From Pseudomonadota bacterium (GTDB lineage Bacteria; Pseudomonadota; Alphaproteobacteria; Acetobacterales; Acetobacteraceae): a stretch of DNA of 39,014 nt. How positions within the stretch are numbered: position 1 is the stretch's first letter; every line of letters begins with the position of its first letter. The position numbers and the translations under genes were made by a program. Below the pieces are notes generated by a model. It saw only the letters and a list, made by a program, of their open reading frames with translations, did not search any database and had not been told where the DNA came from. The stretch lies in the NCBI GenBank assembly GCA_021808315.1, contig JAKBBY010000007.1:1-39014 (forward strand), read 5' to 3'. Below, piece by piece: positions 35,260 through 39,014 of the stretch.

Positions 35260-35283
35260 TCACCCGGCGCAAGGGCCGGGTGA
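35260..35283 (-). terminator. Hairpin downstream of the duplicated secreted protein gene
   Basis: TCACCCGGC (35260-35268) pairs with GCCGGGTGA (35275-35283). Read leftward it lies about 40 bases after the stop at 35321, but the following bases AATTGTTTGG form only a weak T-rich tract. The remaining gap to 35069 holds the system 2 promoter region; I see no clear box. Confidence 0.5.
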
Positions 35284-35320
35284 TGAAAAAATTACACAAT
35301 CTGGCGAGGATTTTAGCCGA

Positions 35321-35986
35321 TTATTGCGCGGTAGGCTTAGGATGCCACCCCGCATGACCGTGATGCCAATGCGGCCACGTCACCGCCGTCAAATGGCTGG
35401 AATCGGCACCCAGTTCCTGTACCTTGAGCACCGTGCCCAGCGCGCTCGCGTGTTCCGCACCGCTCGCCACCAGCTGCGCGCCCGGTTTCAGCAACCCGCG
35501 CAATGCCGCGTCATCAAACGCCGCCGGCGGCAGGGCCAATTGCGTGCCATTCTTGAGCATCACCCCGAAATGCATCCTCCGTGGCCCATTAATCAGGCTG
35601 ACCACCGTGCCCTGCACCGTCGCCGCCGCCGCGCCATGATGCCGGAATGGCCCTTTGGGCAGCGTGACACTCTGGTGGCTGGTCGCATCGTTAATCCGCA
35701 GCGCCCGCGTCACCGCCCCCATCGCCACACCCTGCACCGTCACCTGATCGCCCAGCTTCACCGCATAGGCAATCTGGGTGGACATAAAGGGCGGTGCCAG
35801 CACCTGCGCGCCGTTGTTCAGCTGCAATCCAACAATCGCGCCAAACGGCGTCAGGGTGAAATGCTGCACCGTGCCCGTCACCGATACGGGCTTACCCCGC
35901 ATTTTACCCACCGGCTGCGCCAGCGCCACGCCGGCACTGCCCGCGAACAACGTCGCGGCAAGAAGCAAAATCGTCGCTTTGGTCAT
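35321..35986 (-). CDS. Exported protein with two similar OB-like halves
   Basis: A 221-residue protein of unknown function. The signal peptide is clear (MTKATILLLAATLFAGSAGVALA). Two halves look related: VSVTGTVQHFTLTPFGAIVG followed by LQLNNGAQVLAPP, and ATVQGTVVSLINGPRRMHFG followed by VMLKNGTQLALPP; each then has a stretch resembling LKxGxQVxxxG. The pattern suggests two small beta-barrel (OB-like) domains. The C-terminus is His/Trp-rich (WPHWHHGHAGWHPK), possibly metal-binding. GGAG lies seven bases before the ATG at 35986. I do not recognise a named family with certainty. Confidence 0.75.
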   Translation of the reverse strand: MTKATILLLAATLFAGSAGVALAQPVGKMRGKPVSVTGTVQHFTLTPFGAIVGLQLNNGAQVLAPPFMSTQIAYAVKLGDQVTVQGVAMGAVTRALRINDATSHQSVTLPKGPFRHHGAAAATVQGTVVSLINGPRRMHFGVMLKNGTQLALPPAAFDDAALRGLLKPGAQLVASGAEHASALGTVLKVQELGADSSHLTAVTWPHWHHGHAGWHPKPTAQ

Positions 35987-36072
35987 GTTGATCTCCATCA
36001 CAACCGGATTGCTCGCCAATCCGATTGTCGCACCATCGCACCGCTTTGTAACAGCGGTGCCTCGCCCCGGTA

Positions 36073-36813
36073 TCAATCCGTGACAGCGTCACACATCTGC
36101 GCGAGCAACGCCAAATCCGCCGCGCGCGACAGCCGATGCTCGCCATCCTTGACCAGCATCAGCCGCACATCCGCGCCGGTCATCCGCTCGGCGAGGCGCA
36201 AACTGGTCTGATACGGCACCTCCGCATCGCGCATCCCATGGATCAGCCGCACCGGTGCCTCAATCGCGAGCGGTGCGCGCAAAACCAAATGCGCCGCCCC
36301 ATCCTCTAACAGCAGCCGGGTAATCGGCGTCGGCGGCCCATAGGCATTGGGGATCATCGTCACCCCCTCGCGCGCCAAATCCTGCAACGCCGCCGCATCC
36401 AGCGCCGGGCGCAGCAAATCCTCGGTAAAATCCGGCGCCGGCGCAATCCCAACCAACCCCTGCAATCGCGCCGCCAAATCCCGTGCCAACAACGCCGCAA
36501 TCCACCCGCCCATCGATGAACCCACCAGCACCAGCCGCCGTCCCGGCACCGCAGCCTCGATCACCGCCCGCGCATCCCCTGCCCAGCGTCCAATGCATCC
36601 CTCGGTGAACACCCCGCCGGACACCCCATGCCCCGAATAATCAAGCCGCAGCATCGCCTGCCCCCGGGCTGCGCAATGATCGCGCAAAAACAACGCCTTG
36701 GTCCCCGCCATGTCCGAGCCAAAGCCCGGCAGAAACACCAAAACCGGGTCCGCCCCGGCCAGCAATTGATAGGCCAGCTCGGTCCCCTGATGCCGGATAT
36801 GTTGAATGGTCAC
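36073..36813 (-). CDS. Alpha/beta hydrolase
   Basis: Serine hydrolase of 246 residues. The nucleophile elbow is GSSMGG (about 98-103), the oxyanion region VFLPGFGSDMAGTKA resembles ABHD10-type enzymes, the acid is in HGMRDAEVPY and the histidine in KDGEHRLSR. It lacks a signal peptide, so it is cytosolic. It starts with GTG at 36813 preceded by GGAAGGGG. Substrate unknown; ABHD10-like members cleave thioesters or esters. It diverges from the glycosyltransferase gene across 55 bases. Confidence 0.87.
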   Translation of the reverse strand: MTIQHIRHQGTELAYQLLAGADPVLVFLPGFGSDMAGTKALFLRDHCAARGQAMLRLDYSGHGVSGGVFTEGCIGRWAGDARAVIEAAVPGRRLVLVGSSMGGWIAALLARDLAARLQGLVGIAPAPDFTEDLLRPALDAAALQDLAREGVTMIPNAYGPPTPITRLLLEDGAAHLVLRAPLAIEAPVRLIHGMRDAEVPYQTSLRLAERMTGADVRLMLVKDGEHRLSRAADLALLAQMCDAVTD

Positions 36814-36868
36814 GCCGATTCCCCTTCCATGCCGGTTGTGCTAACCGCCCAAGCCGAAAGGCAGGATA

Positions 36869-38008
36869 ATGGGCAGTGCGCGCGACTATGCGGTTTTACA
36901 GGTTCTGCCGCGTCTGGAAACTGGCGGGGTGGAACAAGTCGTGGTCGAACTCACCGAAGCCATCGCCCGCACCGGCGCGCGCGCCATGGTCGCCGCCGCC
37001 CCAGGCCGCCTCGTCACCCAGGTCGAACGCGCGGGCGGCCATTTCCGCGCCCTCCCGCTCGATACCCGCAATCCGCTCGCTCGCCGCGCCAACACCAGCC
37101 GCCTGATCAAGCTGATCAAAGCCGAGCGCATCTCGCTCATCCACGTCCATTCCCGCGCCCCCGCCTTCGCCGCCCGCGCCGCCGCCGCCGCCTGCGCGAT
37201 CCCCTTGGTCACCACCTATCACGGTGCCTATAGCGAGGGGAGCAAACTCAAACGCGCCTATAACAGCGTCATGGCCTCCGGCCAGCGCGTCATCGCCGTC
37301 TCCGCTTATATCGCTGACCTGATCCGCGCGCGCCATCAGATCGGCGATGACCGTCTGCGCATCGTCCCCGGCGGTGTCGATCCGGCGCGCTTCAACCCCG
37401 ATAGCGTCCACGAAACCCGCATGATCCGCTTCGCGCAGGATTGGCGCCTGATCGATGGCGCGCCCACCATCATGCTGCCCGCCCGGCTCACCGCCTGGAA
37501 AGGGCAGGGGGTGATGATCGATGCCCTCGCCAAGCTACGCCATCGCGATGCGCTGCTGCTCCTCGTCGGCGCCGCGCAAGGCCGGCATGATTATGTCCGC
37601 AGCCTCTGGCAGCAAGCAGATCGTCTCGGCGTCGCAGGCCGCATCCGCATGATCGGGGACTGCACCGATATGCCCGCCGCCTATAAATTGGCCGATGTGG
37701 TGGTCAACGCCTCCACCGACCCCGAAGCCTTCGGGCGCACCATCGTCGAAGCCCAAGCCATGCGCCGCCTCGTCATCGCCACCGATCACGGTGCCGCCCG
37801 CGAAACCATCCGCGATGGCGAAACCGGCTGGCGCACCAAACCCGGCGACGCTGATGCCCTCGCCGCCAGCATCGATCACGCTTTGGATCTCGACATCCAA
37901 GCCCGCATGGCGATGGGGGTCACCGCCCGCAATTTCGTCGCCACCCATTACTCCATCGCCGCGATGCAAGCCGGCAATCTCGCCGCCTATCACGAGCTCC
38001 TCGGATGA
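36869..38008 (+). CDS. GT4-family glycosyltransferase
   Basis: GT-B glycosyltransferase of 379 residues. N-terminal lobe with VLQVLPRLETGGVEQVVVEL and HVHSRAPAFAARAAA, hinge IVPGGVDPARFNP, then PARLTAWKGQGVMIDAL and the C-terminal nucleotide-sugar motif STDPEAFGRTIVEAQAM with the E-x7-E pattern. It probably adds a sugar to lipopolysaccharide core or another envelope glycan. It overlaps the GT9 gene by four bases (ATGA). Confidence 0.92.
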   Translation: MGSARDYAVLQVLPRLETGGVEQVVVELTEAIARTGARAMVAAAPGRLVTQVERAGGHFRALPLDTRNPLARRANTSRLIKLIKAERISLIHVHSRAPAFAARAAAAACAIPLVTTYHGAYSEGSKLKRAYNSVMASGQRVIAVSAYIADLIRARHQIGDDRLRIVPGGVDPARFNPDSVHETRMIRFAQDWRLIDGAPTIMLPARLTAWKGQGVMIDALAKLRHRDALLLLVGAAQGRHDYVRSLWQQADRLGVAGRIRMIGDCTDMPAAYKLADVVVNASTDPEAFGRTIVEAQAMRRLVIATDHGAARETIRDGETGWRTKPGDADALAASIDHALDLDIQARMAMGVTARNFVATHYSIAAMQAGNLAAYHELLG

Positions 38009-38943
38009 AACGCATCCTGATCATCCGCCACGGCGCGTTGGGGGACATCGTGCTGAGCTTCCCCGCCTTCGCCGCCATCCGCGCCGCCCACCAAGCCGCC
38101 GCGATTTCACTGCTCACCACCGCCCCGTTCGCGGATTTTCTCGCTGCCGCCCCCTGGTTCGATCAAATCTTTATCGATCGGAAACCCCGCATTTTCAATT
38201 TGCCCGGCCTGTGGCGTCTGCGCCAAACGCTGATCGGTTTTGATTTTATCTATGATTTGCAAACCTCGCAGCGCTCCTCGCGCTATTTCCGTCTGGCTGG
38301 CCGCCCGCCCTGGTCAGGCATCGCGCCCGGCTGCAGCGCCCCGCATACCAACCCGGCCCGCAACGCCCTGCACACGCGCGAACGCCTCGCCGAGCAACTC
38401 GCCCAAGCAGGCTTTACCCGCCCACTGCCCATCCCCGACCTCACCTGGCTGCGCACCGCACCGCTCCCTGACGGCCCCGACCTGCCCGCTCATTTCACCG
38501 CCCTGATCCCCGGTGCCGCCCCGCATCGGCCCGAAAAACGCTGGCCCGCCAGCCATTTTGCGCGCCTCGCCCTCCAACTGTCCGGCCCCATCGTCATTCT
38601 CGGCGGCGCCGCCGAAGCCCCCCTCGCCGCCGAAATCCGCCGCCGCGCCCCGGACGCGATCGATCTCACCGGACGCACCAGCCTGCTCAGCCTCGCCCGC
38701 GTGCTTTCCCGCGCCACCCTTGCCATCGGCAATGATACCGGCCCGATGCATCTCGCCACCGCCCTCGGCGTGCCCTCGATTGTCCTGTTCGCCAACGCGA
38801 GCGACCCCAGCCTCACCGCCCCGCGCTACCCGAACGGCGATTGGCCGTGCGTGCTGCGCGCCCCCGATCTGGCCGATCTGCCGGTGGACCGGGTTGCCGC
38901 CGCTCTGCGAGGGCGGCATAACCACCCGACCTTAACCCTCTAA
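38005..38943 (+). CDS. GT9-family glycosyltransferase (heptosyltransferase-like)
   Basis: GT-B enzyme of 312 residues. It begins ILIIRHGALGDIVLSFPAFAAIR, the GT9 start with the conserved Gly-Asp loop, and the C-terminal lobe has LIPGAAPHRPEKRWPASHFA and GNDTGPMHLATALGVPSIVLF, where D-T-G-P-M-H is the sugar-nucleotide site. Family members are ADP-heptose:LPS transferases; the exact sugar is not readable. It overlaps the GT4 gene and thrS begins 11 bases after it. Confidence 0.93.
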   Translation: MKRILIIRHGALGDIVLSFPAFAAIRAAHQAAAISLLTTAPFADFLAAAPWFDQIFIDRKPRIFNLPGLWRLRQTLIGFDFIYDLQTSQRSSRYFRLAGRPPWSGIAPGCSAPHTNPARNALHTRERLAEQLAQAGFTRPLPIPDLTWLRTAPLPDGPDLPAHFTALIPGAAPHRPEKRWPASHFARLALQLSGPIVILGGAAEAPLAAEIRRRAPDAIDLTGRTSLLSLARVLSRATLAIGNDTGPMHLATALGVPSIVLFANASDPSLTAPRYPNGDWPCVLRAPDLADLPVDRVAAALRGRHNHPTLTL

Positions 38944-38954
38944 AGGAGCGAAAA

Positions 38955-39014
38955 ATGCCTGCGATCACCCTGCCAGACGGCTCCGTCCGCGACTATCCGG
39001 GCGCCGTAACCGGC
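38955..39014 (+). CDS. thrS: Threonyl-tRNA synthetase, first 20 codons (cut by window)
   Basis: AAAGGAG (38942-38948) precedes ATG at 38955. The 20 residues MPAITLPDGSVRDYPGAVTG match the start of the ThrRS TGS domain (LPDGS followed by a VTG/VTP segment). The rest is outside the window, so the call rests on this short motif. Confidence 0.8.
   Translation, partial: MPAITLPDGSVRDYPGAVTG

Noticed and set aside
35171-36211. 346-codon open frame on the plus strand
   Set aside because: It runs antisense to the secreted protein and part of the hydrolase gene; the product is Arg/His/Gln-rich as expected for a shadow frame.
1-39014. Search for mobile elements, prophage, toxin-antitoxin or defence genes
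   Set aside because: No transposase, integrase, terminal repeat pair, nuclease/methylase cluster or toxin-antitoxin pattern was seen; two tRNA genes lack nearby attachment-site duplications.

Overview
The window reads as ordinary chromosome of a fairly GC-rich alphaproteobacterium. The gene set (rpoN-hpf pair, DUF1127 protein, several Liv-type ABC importers, single-chain pyruvate carboxylase, glycine/serine-rich beta-roll protein) would suit the Acetobacteraceae, but that placement is inference from gene content, not a marker-gene result. I see no insertion sequence, prophage, CRISPR array, toxin-antitoxin pair or integrase. Both ends cut genes: a tadC 3' part on the left and the first 20 codons of thrS on the right.

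Layout. 1-1.7 kb: end of a Tad/Flp pilus locus (tadC, tadD lipoprotein), then tRNA-Leu(CAA). 1.9-4.1 kb (minus): rpoN followed by long-form hpf. 4.4-8.3 kb (plus): metF-uvrD/pcrA-prmA, translationally coupled by overlaps. 8.3-11.6 kb: DUF1127 protein, M24B aminopeptidase P, RNA 2',3'-cyclic phosphodiesterase ThpR and a PaaI-like thioesterase. 11.7-16.3 kb (plus): a complete Liv-type importer with binding protein, LivH, LivM and both ATPases fused in one chain. 16.4-19.5 kb (plus): a secreted barrel-like protein, an MFS transporter and a MaoC-like hydratase, ended by a strong terminator. 19.6-20.4 kb (minus): DUF4142-like lipoprotein and tRNA-Arg(UCU). 20.5-24 kb: pyruvate carboxylase, overlapping tail to tail with a UgpC-like ATPase that has no permease nearby. 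25-28.7 kb: DUF1345 membrane protein, dihaem cytochrome c, an orphan Liv-type binding protein (minus) and a quinone oxidoreductase. 28.7-30.4 kb: an AT-rich control region and a 415-residue beta-roll protein with an RTX-like C-terminus, ended by a perfect terminator. 30.4-35.1 kb (minus): a second complete Liv importer with separate LivG and LivF. 35.3-36.8 kb (minus): a secreted protein of two similar halves and an alpha/beta hydrolase. 36.9-39.0 kb (plus): GT4 and GT9 glycosyltransferases, then thrS.

The main theme is amide or acid import: two full Liv systems plus a third orphan binding protein. Both full systems carry a hairpin between the binding-protein gene and livH, a common way to make more binding protein than membrane parts. 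The first system sits beside an outer-membrane-like protein, an MFS carrier and an acyl-CoA hydratase, so it may serve organic or aromatic acid uptake rather than leucine. The most unusual items are the fused LivG-LivF, the beta-roll protein with its AT-rich leader, and the internally duplicated secreted protein. I found no clear evidence of a wholly new system.
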